Source: Sindora glabra
Taxonomy: Eukaryota > Streptophyta > Magnoliopsida > Fabales > Fabaceae
DNA length: 64,000 nt
Assembly (NCBI GenBank): GCA_020226215.1
Contig: CM035236.1
Coordinates: 58,075,809-58,139,808, forward strand
Reading direction: 5' to 3'
In this document: in pieces, positions 34,041 to 44,433 of the stretch
Layout: each line of letters starts with the position of its first letter
Position numbering within the stretch: position 1 is the first letter of the stretch
Program-made: the position numbers and the translations under genes
Notes under the pieces: model-generated
The model's database searches: none
What the model saw: the letters and a program-made list of their open reading frames with translations, nothing else
What the model was told of the DNA's origin: nothing

Positions 34041-35614
34041 CTAATGTATGTATCTATAAGTTGAGGCATGAATTTATGCATTTTTTTAAAATAGGTTTTT
34101 TTACATGCTCTAGTAGAATACTAAAATAAATAACATTTCTCCCTATATATTAATGGTTATATTAAAGAGAAAGGAAATGAAGATTGCTCTTATAAAAGTA
34201 ATACTCTTGATTTTTTTATAATAATATTATTCTCATTCTTCTATACCCACTTTCTACTCGTTTCTCCCTCACAAATTATGATACTCACATTTTTTAAATT
34301 CTACTACCTATTAGAATGAAATATCACTACTACAAAATAGCTAATTAATATCGAGTGTCTAAAGGATTGTACGTCAAAAAATGATTGATGTGTAATCGAG
34401 TATCATAGTGTATCTAGTTTTAACATCGATTAGTAAACTATCATAAAATATAAAAGTAACGTCAATTTTTATTCTAAAAAAAATCAATGTCATTTATGTT
34501 TTATCATCTTAAAAATAATATTAAACATTATTTACTTTCTAAAAATTGACATGTATACCTATAATATCATGTTAATTTATTTAAATAACCGATGTTATAT
34601 GTCCTTCCACCTTACCTACCAAAACCTTAACCCTTAGTTCATCACTCCTTCATCCTAAACCTTAACTCTATTCCTATACCTTAGGCCCAAGTTCCTCACT
34701 CTTTATCCTTCTTATTTCCTTTATATTTCTAACCAGATGTAGAAAGTCAACATCTCCTATTACTTAAGAAAATTCCAATTTAAACAACTTAAAAAAATAA
34801 ATTAAACAACAAAAGATTAAAATTGGTGGAAGTTTGTATATAATACCATAATCCAAGAGGGCTACTTTGCTAAATCTATCTTGATATTCATTACTCGATA
34901 TATGAGATTTGCACTCCCTTAAAAGGCCTTTCAAATACAATACCTATAGAAGAAATGAGAATTCATGAAAAATTGGTGTATTACACATTTTCATATAAAT
35001 AAATAACAGATAATAAGAAAGAATGCTAAAAAAGATGAATAAGATAAGATTTTTTACCTATACAAACCTATAAAAGTAGCATCAAAATGATAAGCAATAA
35101 AATATGATCAATTATGAAACTAGAGACTAAATTGCAAGAATAAACATCAGAAAAAGATTCTCACATTTATATTTTATACTTTTCTAGAAAGTATTAAACT
35201 TCATATATTTAATCAAAGGCTAACTGAGCTTTAAATCTTACAAAATAATTAGTAAGTAAAAACATAACTAAAAAGAATCATCTTAAGATTGGAAAGAGAG
35301 AATATCTTGCTAGGTAAAGGTTCATTTTAGAGTTAGCAAAGCTTTAGGATAAAATTTGTAAATGGTATTATGCTTTACTTTTTTTATTTTCAACTTGCAA
35401 CATCCTTTACTTTTTTATTTTCAATTAGTGTTTAGGGCTTAATATTCAATGTTGGTTACTATAAAATAACTAGTGTATAAATTTTATACTACACATCAAT
35501 TTGGAGAACACACCATTGTCTTTAATACAAAGATATCATTCTATTAAATAATTTTTAACATTGGTTACAATAAAAAAAATTGGCATTATAATAGATGATT
35601 TTTTTTAAAAATAA

Positions 35615-35940
35615 TTTCTTTTCTTCTTATTATAGACTTAAATTGAACAGTAAGAAATTAAATGTAAATGAAATAAAAATGAGAAAAGAGATAATATATT
35701 ATAAATATATATTCTTCCATTTACTTATTTCCATATCAGTGCATGAACATAAATAAGAAAGGATAATTTTTTTTAATAAAATAGATTTCTTTTCTTTTTA
35801 TTATAGAATTATATAGAATAATAACAAATTGAATGTAAATGAAACAAAAATAAGAAAGCAAATAATATATTATGAACATATGTTTTTTTTATTTTTCTTA
35901 TTTTCATATTAGTATATAAATATATATACAATGGAAAATT
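35615..35940 (+). repeat. Tandem duplication, period about 171 bp, two copies
   Basis: Copy 1 starts TTTCTTTTCTTCTTATTATAG at 35615 and copy 2 starts TTTCTTTTCTTTTTATTATAG at 35786. Each continues with ATTGAATGTAAATGA or its variant, then AATAATATATTAT and a T-rich end with TTATTTTCATATTAGT / TTATTTCCATATCAGT. Identity by eye is roughly 75%. It lies in the body of element D. Confidence 0.75.
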
Positions 35941-36638
35941 GTTATTTGTAATGAATAACAAAATTTACATTTATAATAAACATATATGACATCTTTATAA
36001 AAATTAAAAGGAAAAGTGGTTATCCTCTGCTCATAATTCCTTCTTGTTACTTAATAGCTTCTAAGGTATTTGATTTCATCAATTTTATATCTATTGATCT
36101 TAAAATGTTTGATTATTTTATTTGTTATGAACTCTTAAGGTTCCTGTATTTCAATGTGAAAAATAAGCATGCTTTTTACTCTATGTGGATCAAAGATTGA
36201 CATAACACATAAAGGAAGCAACATGTTGATTTCCACATTGAAACAAAGAAAGCATCAAGAGCTTATAGAAAATGGAGAAATTAAGTACCTTAACATCAAT
36301 AGGAGGACAACACATGTCATTAATGCCATATAATTAGAAATGATTGAATCTTATGCTCTTAGCAATCACATCAAATCACAAATATACTCATGACCATCTA
36401 TTTAGGTGCAAATTTAATATGATACCCATGATCATAAAAGATAACTTCTAAAATTGAAATGAAAGGTATAGGTCATAGTATTCAAAATTAAGAAGAAATT
36501 AGAATTTTCCTAAGTTCCTTTAATTAAAGGACTTATGTCTACACTTCAATGATCAATATAAACATTTTGTAAAGAATTTGAAAGGATTCTTGATCAAAGT
36601 CCCTACGAATGCTTTGTAGAGTTCTTATGTTTATGGCT

Positions 36639-36890
36639 GAAGTATGGATACAAGTTCTAAGAGAACTTAAATTGATTCCAAAACCTTCTAAAAGGACTAA
36701 TTTTTGGAATCCACCAAAGGCTTTGAAGATGAAGAGTATAGACTGTAGCATTAATATTACCTTGCCTATGTAGAAAATTCAAAAATTTCTTAAGGTTTCA
36801 AATGAAGTATGGATACAAGTACATGTAAGAAACTTCAAAAGTTTCTTGAATCTTCCAAATAGTCATGATAATGCCAAATACTAAGATTTA
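36639..36890 (+). repeat. Short direct repeat, 165 bp apart
   Basis: The 17-mer GAAGTATGGATACAAGT occurs at 36639 and again at 36804, each followed after a gap by CTTCTAAAAGG or CTTCAAAAGT-type sequence. The region is the least AT-rich part of element D and includes a 70-codon minus open frame (36539-36751) without recognisable homology. It may be a captured host fragment or an eroded tandem unit. Confidence 0.45.
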
Positions 36891-37355
36891 CACCCCCTAA
36901 CTCAAAAGCCATATTTTTTGTGGAAAGATATCTATCTTGAAAAATCATATTTGTTGGGAAAGAACCTTATTTAAATTCTATGAGCAAAATAATTAGATGT
37001 CAATTATTAATTAAAAATTAATGTCATTTTTTAGCCATGTGTACAATTGCAATGACTTAAGATGTAAATCAACATGTAAATAATTGATGAATAATTATGA
37101 CAATTGAAATAGACATCATGACATTCACCAAAAAAAAAATTGACATTGTAATTTCCTATTCTTGAACTATTACAATGATTGATATGAACTTACATGACGT
37201 TCATTACAAAAACTTGACATTGTACATTATTCATTAAATGGCATTGATGAAGTTAGTTTCTATTCCGTTAATTTAAACTTCTTTAATTTTATTCATCTAA
37301 ACTTTTTCATGAATTCATTATTTAGACTTCTTTAGTTTACTCATCTAAATATCTT

Positions 37356-37727
37356 CATAAACTCATTCATTTAGATGTATTGAATTTCATTCACTTAATT
37401 TTTTCATAAATAGTATTCATTATCCTCATAATTTTTGAGAAAATATCATCATATTAGACATCAATTAAACCTAAAATCACATTTTTCATAAACTCATTCA
37501 TTTATATGTATTCAATTTCATTCGTTTAAATTTTTTTATAAATAGCATTCATTGTCCTTATAATTTTTGAGAAAATATCTTCATATCGGACATCGATTAA
37601 ACCTAAAATCACAATTTTCATAAAGTTATTCTTTAAAATTTTTTAATAAATGGCATTCATTGTCCTCATAATTTTTGAGAAAATATCATCATATTTGATA
37701 TTGATTAAACCTAAAATCACATTTTTA
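37356..37727 (+). repeat. Tandem repeat, about 131-bp unit, three copies
   Basis: Copies begin at 37356 (CATAAACTCATTC), 37487 (CATAAACTCATTC) and 37619 (CATAAAGTTATTC), giving periods of 131 and 132. Each contains TTCATT, ATAATTTTTGAGAAAATATC, then TCATAT...GACATCRATTAAACC and TAAAATCACA. The third copy lacks about 25 bases near its start. Copies are nearly identical in the second half, so this is the youngest-looking array in the element. Confidence 0.9.
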
Positions 37728-38088
37728 ATATTTACCATTTCCTTAGCATTATTTTTTATATGTGAACAATTAATTTTGAAAAAAAAAGTTATTTTTAACT
37801 AATTTAATATAAAAATTAATATTAGTTTTGATATGTCTTATCTTTATTAATCTATGTAACCCAAATATGTATTATAGAATTTTAAGTAAAAATAATAGAC
37901 AAATGAGAAAAGAGAAATAATTTTGCAAATTTAACAAATTTTAATTATCATTACTTTATTAATAATGAAAACATAAACAAATAAGTAAAGAGAACCATTA
38001 TATCTATAAATTTATACAAAATAATTACACTAAATTATCAATAAACAAAAACTACATGATTACATATGAATACATAAAAATAATAGGA

Positions 38089-38335
38089 AATGAAAAAGTA
38101 TGCAATGGGAGAAAACTAAAAGGTATTTTTTTTCCATTGTATTCTCTTTTGATGAAAGTAGAGTAAGAGATTAGCAATAATTATCATTTATAAACTCTTC
38201 AATTCCAATTTTACTCCATAAAAAATGAGAGAGTATACAATGGAAGAAAAATGAAGATAAAGATTTTCTTATTGTGTACTCTTTTGATGAAAGTGGAGTG
38301 AGAGATTGGTAATAATATTATGTATCAAACTCATA
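38089..38335 (+). repeat. Tandem duplication, period about 135 bp, two copies
   Basis: The phrase CTCTTTTGATGAAAGT occurs at 38144 and 38279, each preceded by AGTATGCAATGGGAGAAAA / AGTATACAATGGAAGAAAA and followed by GAGTAAGAGATTAGCAATAA / GAGTGAGAGATTGGTAATAA. It sits in the right subterminal part of element D. Confidence 0.85.
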
Positions 38336-38820
38336 ATACTCAAGAGTATATTGGATAGATATTAGAAGAGTTTATATTGAAAAATAGAGTTAGAGTGAAG
38401 ATTTATGTAAAAAAAATAAACATTGGTTATTAAACAAAGTTGACATTATATGCTCGTATAGTTTCCAACTATACTCATTAAATGACTTTTAGACAATAGT
38501 TGTTAACCAAGACTAACATCCTATACTTTTGCGATTTCTAAAATATCTTTTAGATAATGATTATTAATTAAAATTGACACCTTATAATTTTACAATTTCC
38601 ATTAAAACTTTTGAAATGCATTTTGAATGATGGTTAAGTTTAAATTTGACATTCTTAGTTGTTGTGGAAGGTTTAAACATTAGTTTTGTTCTTATCCATC
38701 ATCTTAAATTTTCTTATAATTTCAAAAATACCACCATGTCAAAATAAACATTACTTTTTTTTTTTATAAATCAACGTTTATCAACCAATATAGATCATTA
38801 ATTATATAATAGTATATATG

Positions 38821-39396
38821 ATACATTCTTAAAAAAAGGAGTACATCAAGTATTTTCCTTTTCCTAAATATCAAATGGATCAAGATTTTTTTATGTACTT
38901 TAATTTCTTTATTTATGTGGTTATAATTTTATTTTACTAATTCAAGCTTTGTTAATTTCTGCATTAAGTATTATAAAAAAAAAAAATTATAACAAACCTC
39001 TTTAAATGACAAGGCTCCATTTCTTTTAACAAAAGGCACTTCCCATTAGAAAATATTATTTGCTTATATATGATTAAAGAAGTGACATGTTAGCCTTATA
39101 TTTGGCTTAGAAATTATGATATCTAGCGATATGATAATTTAGGAAAACAACTTCTTGTTTAAAATAGATGACATTGTTTTCTACCTTAGTCTTCACATTT
39201 AAAATTGAACAAATTAAATATTTACTGTTATCTTAATATTTTATAAATATATTTCTACCGAAGATATTTTAGATCAAAATAAATAAACCTAAGACTTAAA
39301 CATTTTACTCCCTAAACTCAATAATGCACCCATTCTTTAGAACATTGATAGTAAGAGGATTTCTTCGTAGAATCTCTAATATATTACCCAAGTAAT
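38821..39396. other. AT-rich spacer between elements D and C
   Basis: No gene. It contains the second copy of the dispersed repeat whose first copy is at 27086-27235. The remainder is AT-rich sequence without recognisable structure. Confidence 0.4.
39135..39290 (+). repeat. Dispersed repeat, copy 2 (copy 1 at 27086-27235)
   Basis: Contains GGAAAACAACTTCTTGTTTA, ATAGATGACATTGTTTTCT and CTTCACATTTAAAATTG in the same order as copy 1. No coding or clear terminal structure. Confidence 0.5.
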
Positions 39397-39839
39397 CACT
39401 ACTAGAATGCTTACATATTCTGATGGATTTAATCCGTTGGAAATAATGAATAAATTTGTTTAATAATCAATTAGAAAATGATTAAGGAAATTCAAAAGTT
39501 TAAATGTTTTTGATGAATTTAAATTCATCAAAAAATTAAAAAAAGGTTTATAAAAAACATTTGTGCAAATTTTTATGTAAAAACTCACTATTTTTTATGG
39601 AAAGGTGCAAAAGATCTTCCCCTCACATTTCTTTTTCTTCATGAATTTATATTCTTGAAGCTTATTGAGCTTTACTCGTGTAGTTTAGAAGTAAATTTTA
39701 AAATTCTAAACTAACTAAATTATTGATATGCACATAGCAATGCACTAAAATTAATCCAAATTGATGTGCTAAAAATATAATGCTATATAGTGGCATAACT
39801 AGGTCGTACCTCTAGTGACCCTTTAATTTTATATTTTCT

Positions 39840-41290
39840 AATTTAATTCCTAACAATATCTACACAATAGTTAAGTTATTAATGCAATGAAAATGAGGGA
39901 AACTAATACAAATAATATGAAAAATGCAATGAAACAAAATGTTGTGCAAAAACAAAATCAATATGTTGAATGTTATATGAGAGATTATGCAATAATAGAA
40001 TACAAAACTGGAAGGATGCATGAAATTAAAAATGATAACAATGAAATAAACAAGCACAAAAGAGAAGTAAAACAATAAATAAATTGAGAAAATTTAATAT
40101 ACAAAATGCAGTTGATTCAAGGATATGATAGTGCTTAATGTGGATTAATCTTATATCATAAAATATTTAATTACTTTAATTGATTTTTCAATCTTGGATT
40201 ACCCGAAACCTTTGCAATAATCCACGAATTCTATGCTAGACAACTGCTTAGAGTTTAATCAATTAAGATTAGAAGATGAATTAAGCAACTGTCATAATCT
40301 CGAAACTAGATTAAAATTGACTTATAGATAAAATTTGATTGATTTAGAAAATTAAATTAAATACTACTAAAATAATCCTTTAACCCTTTATCCTAACATG
40401 TAAAACTATGATTAACAAACCATAATTTCACATTCAAATAGTAAAAGAATAGAAATCACAAGATTGACTACTAATTATATCAAATCAATACTTAACACAA
40501 GCAATCTCAATAATTCAGCATAAACAATTAGAGAAAGAGGAAAATCAATAGGAGAAAATCAATATTACTAATTAATATCTCACAATCTTTGAATCAACCA
40601 AGAATCTTTGAAGAGAAGAGCTTCACAATCTTTGAGCTCTATATATAAAGTCTGAAGTCTAATAAGTCTCTCTCCTATTTATTTGACCTAATTAACCTAA
40701 AACTCTATTGGATTAGGATTGTATGACTTTTGGGATTACAATAATAAGGTCTTTTTAATTTTTAGAAGTCCAAATCTATTTGTTACAAGTCAATTAAATC
40801 CATAAGATAAATTAGTGAATTCCAAGAGGTCTGACTTCCAATAAGATTTTGACTATGAAATCAATGTAATTTGGAAAATCCATAAACATAAAACTTATAG
40901 GCCTGTGTCTTATGAGAATTTGGACTGGTTTTAGGTTAATCGGACCATTATAGCTCCAAATATGACCCAAATATAGAAATGGCTTCAACTAGGATAGAAA
41001 CACAACCTTAACTTTTCAGCCACATATAACCTTTAGAATGCCTGAACTAGGCTTAGACCAAAATATAAAAGTCATAGTTCTCTCTTTTAGCTTTCCAAAA
41101 ATATAAAGTTTGCCTCAATCTAACATCTAGAGCTTAAGATATAAATAAAAAATAGAAATAGTATCAAAATCCAGTATTTATCGAATAAATTTACAATATT
41201 ATAAAATTAACCACAATTTATAAAATAAGGCCTAATAAGTGAAATTAAGGAAATATGACGCTTAAGAAATATAAAATAGGAAAAAATAAA
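39840..41290. repeat. Unclassified repeat-like stretch within CACTA C
   Basis: Non-coding sequence less AT-rich than its flanks from about 40190 to 41110. It opens with purine-rich words (AATGAAAATGAGGGAAAC, ATGCAATGAAACAAAATG), then has CTTGGATTACCCGAAACC, a TATATATAAAG box near 40641 and, at 40975-41110, CTTTTCAGCCACATATAACC. The TATA-like box and mixed composition suggest an LTR or other transcribed repeat, but I found no convincing TG...CA termini. Opposite-strand open frames of 63 and 71 codons at 39860-40078 overlap each other and are unconvincing. Confidence 0.35.
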
Positions 41291-41499
41291 ATAGTAAATA
41301 TTTTTTTCATCCATTGTTTCTAATATTTTATTTACTAATTGTATGGATTAACTTTAACATTTTTTGAATTTTTTATGTTGTTTTAGGCTATGGTCTTTAA
41401 AAAGTCTTTCCTTACCATCTATGATCTTTCAAGAGTCTTTCCTTTTCATTTTTTAAGTATTTGGATTAAGGTTGGTAGTTAATTTCTCTTCTTTTACTT

Positions 41500-42130
41500 A
41501 CAAATATTTTGTTTAGTTTATTTAGTTAAGCATTACTAGTTTCATTTATATGTTAAATAGAAATGTTTAAGTTATTTTATTTAATTCATTACTTAGTTTA
41601 TACTCTATTAGGAAGGTTTAGATAATTATGTTATTTAGTTGATTTCTCATTTAATTTCATTGAATTCATTGTATTGATATTTTAAATTCTTAGTAGTCTT
41701 ACTAGTAATTTAATTAGAAATAGTTAGTTAATTTTATTTTTTTACCCTATTAATTAATTTACTTATTTAATTAGAAATGCCCAAGTTATTTTATTTAGTT
41801 AATTGCTTTGTTAATATTTACAACATCATTAATAAGTTAATTAGAAATTTTTAGTCAATTTAATTGATTAATGGCTTTTATTTAGTTAATTAGGAAGAAT
41901 TTTATCCCATCAATTAATTAATTAGAATTTTTAGTTAATTTGATTTAATTTAATTAATAACTTATTTAGTTAATTAGAATGACTTTTTAGTTTTATCAAT
42001 AAGTTAGTTAGAATTTTTAATTAACTGAATTTAATTAATGGATTTTACTCAATTAATTAGAATGATTTCTTACTTTCATCAATAAGTTACTTAGAACTTT
42101 AGTTAATTTAATTTAGTTAACTGTTAGAAA
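41500..42130 (+). repeat. Degenerate tandem array, unit about 80-83 bp
   Basis: At least three units can be aligned from 41829 to 42085, each starting ATAAGTTARTTAGAA or a close variant, running through TTTTTAGTYAATTTAATT, AATGGCTTTTA / AATAACTTATT / AATGGATTTTAC, TTAGTTAATTAG and ending ATCCCATCA / AGTTTTATCA / ACTTTCATCA. A partial unit follows, and older, more eroded copies seem to extend left to about 41500. The sequence is almost only A, T and G on this strand. Confidence 0.7.
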
Positions 42131-42291
42131 ATTTTAGCTAAGGATTGGAAAGATTTATTAGTTTTTACTTTATTTAGGTAATTATAATTGTTTATTGAAT
42201 TTTATTTTATGATTAGTCTAATTAGTTTATATTGTTAATTACAATGATTTATTACACGACTTCAAAAGTCAATTTTGTTATATATATACAT

Positions 42292-42298
<7 letters not shown>

Positions 42299-42330
<32 letters not shown>
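42299..42330. repeat. (AT)n microsatellite
   Basis: ATATATAT run after CATACATACAT, immediately upstream of the transposase pseudogene. Confidence 0.9.
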
Positions 42331-42333
<3 letters not shown>

Positions 42334-42345
42334 AATGATAAATAA

Positions 42346-44010
42346 ATGGATGAAATCATGAGTGTAGCCAATCAAGGTGAGATGAGGGATGAAAGTAGCC
42401 TAATTTCTACTAGTAAATCATCACTACCTGCATACATATCTCTTAGGTACACGTTTGTGCCCACACTAGGTACCATAGTAGCCTCTTTGTCGTCATTACA
42501 TCCTTCATTGAGTGAGCCAATGCTGTATTAGTCTCCTATTTTTGTTAAGTTCATCCTAATGTTATGACTTTCTTCAACGGCATATGATATACCCCCACTC
42601 CTTCAGCAACCCATTCTTGCCAAGGATAGCTATGTATTTATTTTTAATTTATTTTGTGTATTTGAATTTATTTATAAAATAAAATAATATGTTGATTGAT
42701 TATATGTTGATATTTTTAATAGATTTTCCCCACTAAACAACATGTCACCTTGCTTGCTTACATCATAAAGAGAAATTATGATGGGGTATGACTTACTTAG
42801 AAACATATTACATCAAAGGATGTTGTTTGATTTGTTTAAAGTACATATATTTTAATAGTTACAATCATTATTGCATTTAATTGGTTATAATTTTTCTTAT
42901 TAGTTAACAATTCTAATTTTTTATTAAAATTGCAAAAGTATTATATATAGAACCCTACTTATGAGTAGCAAATGTAGAAAATTTCCAACCATAAGTGTTC
43001 CACAAAACTTAAGGATATTATGGATAAGGTTAGAAAGAAGAAACTAAGCCTAGGGTAAGAAAGGGATGTAGAATGGAAAGGACTCTTCAAGTACTAAGAT
43101 GATGCCACATTTATCTAAAAGTCCCAATAAACTAGAGAAAGGCTTTTAAAATAACTAAGCAAGAGTTATCCTTACATATTGGTAGGTCGATTCTAATAGG
43201 AAAGCACTAGCTCCAAATAACATGTAACTAAGTCTAATATATTTTTGTATTTTTATTTATATGCCTTTAAAATATCGTTATAATTACATTAATATTTTTC
43301 TTGTTGTATAAACAAATTGCTGAGATTGAGGTTAAGCTCTTTATGGACGAGCTTTTTTTTTTTGTTACATCTATCTCACAAAGAAGGATTAATAATAAGT
43401 CACACTGAAAGTTGCATAATCCTATGTATGTAAACCCCCATATTATTTTTAAATTTTTTTATTCCATTTTAAATAATTAATTGTCAAATTGTGTACAAAA
43501 GGCCTTCACAAAGAAGAAAATGAAACTAACTTAGGCTAAGATGCAATAGAGGATGGAAAGGAAGAATTATCCATTAAAGGGAGCTTGACCTTTTTGACCT
43601 TAACTTGTGGACAAAGATAGTCAAGGAAATAAAGAAAGGTTAGATCTATCAATTAGTGTTAGGGGCCTTTATTGTGGGAACAATAGCTTCTATTGCAATT
43701 GTGCATTCTGGTTACATCCTCAAGGCCTAAGTGTCTTACCTAATGGAAAAGGTATAGGTGATGAAGTGTGAGATAACAAAAATTAAAGCTATATAGCAAC
43801 AATAGATGCAGTAGCTCTTGTTGCCTCCCTATGGCTATTATTGGTATATGTCATCACCTTCACCAATGCACTCACCACCGATGTACGCATAGGTTCCTAA
43901 TAGATGATTGAGATTTCCTTCTTGCCCTCAAATTCCCTCAATCTAGGAAGTTCAAGATAACGAAGGCACCATTACTAATGATTTTGCATCAATAGGTTTC
44001 GATTGCTTTT
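42346..44010 (+). pseudogene. Ptta/En-Spm-like transposase relic of CACTA C
   Basis: Broken reading frames match the general plan of plant CACTA accessory proteins (Transposase_24/Ptta type). There is an ST-rich leader (MDEIMSVANQGEMRDES), then AARVILTYW-type sequence around 43140-43200, KVAEIEVKLFMDELF (about 43318-43355; the family has a REPT..E.F block followed by a T..KDG motif), and a Gln/Pro-rich tail with QQ runs and YYWYMSSPSPMHSPP near 43820-43880. The start at 42346 opens the longest frame but is not certain. Introns are likely: TTTTATGTTGTTTTAG near 41372 resembles a 3' splice site. Assignment is weaker than for the 8.5-11.4 kb gene, and rests partly on its place between CACTA ends. 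Confidence 0.45.
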
Positions 44011-44175
44011 TTTTTTTTTGGATTATGTATTAGTATTTTTTTATTATGCATGTTATGTTTGAATATTAAATTTTATGATTTATATATTTTATATTTATGT
44101 AATTTTTTATTTTAAAATTTCAAATATCAATGTTTAATTATTTATAAATTTTAAATTGTTAAATTTATTTATTTT

Positions 44176-44433
44176 TGTTGAATAGTATTACATATATATA
44201 TTGAATAGTGTTAAATATATCTTATAATTTAGTAATTAATTGATAGCATGTAATTTGTTAATGATTAGTATATTCTTAGGGATATTGATTAGCATTGTAT
44301 TTAGTATTATTGATTAATGTGGGTTAGCATTATTAGTATTTAAGGATATTGATTGTATATACTATTATATAAAGAACCCAAGGCTAAGATGATTTGCTCG
44401 ATGATTTGCTCAAGCTATTTGACATATTTCAAC
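44176..44433 (+). repeat. 5' LTR of copia 1
   Basis: Begins TGTTGAATAGTATTA and partly repeats its own start (ATTGAATAGTGTTAAATAT). It shares with the 3' LTR the words TTAATTGATA, GATTAGTATATTCTTAGGGA, TTTAAGGATATTGATTGTAT, ATTATATAAAGAA and GATTTGCTCAAGC / GATTTACTCAAGC. The ATTATATAAAGAA box, retained in both copies, is probably the TATA element. It is about 70 bases longer than the 3' copy, mostly from internal duplication. Confidence 0.82.

Larger units (their letters stand above)
34325..38820. mobile_element. Non-autonomous CACTA-like element D, right end uncertain
   Basis: The left end reads CACTACTACAAAATAGC, sharing its first 12 bases with elements A and B. Behind it lie CACTA-type subterminal words (ACATCGATTAGTAA, AAAATCAATGTC, AAAATTGACATG, AACCGATGTTA). 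Matching words continue at 37000-37230 and 38400-38790 (ACATTGGTTATTAAAC, GTTGACATTATA, AAAATTGACACC). The right terminus is not clear: TAATAGTATATATG near 38807-38820 could be a decayed TAGTAGTG end. No transposase is recognisable. The interior holds three tandem duplications. Confidence 0.5.

Noticed and set aside
37356..38335. CRISPR-like array from the regularly spaced repeats
   Set aside because: Units are 131-135 bp contiguous tandem copies without short repeats separated by unique spacers, in a plant transposon context.
39860..40078. Opposite-strand open frames of 63 and 71 codons
   Set aside because: They are shadows of each other in a purine-rich non-coding repeat; compositional bias explains both.
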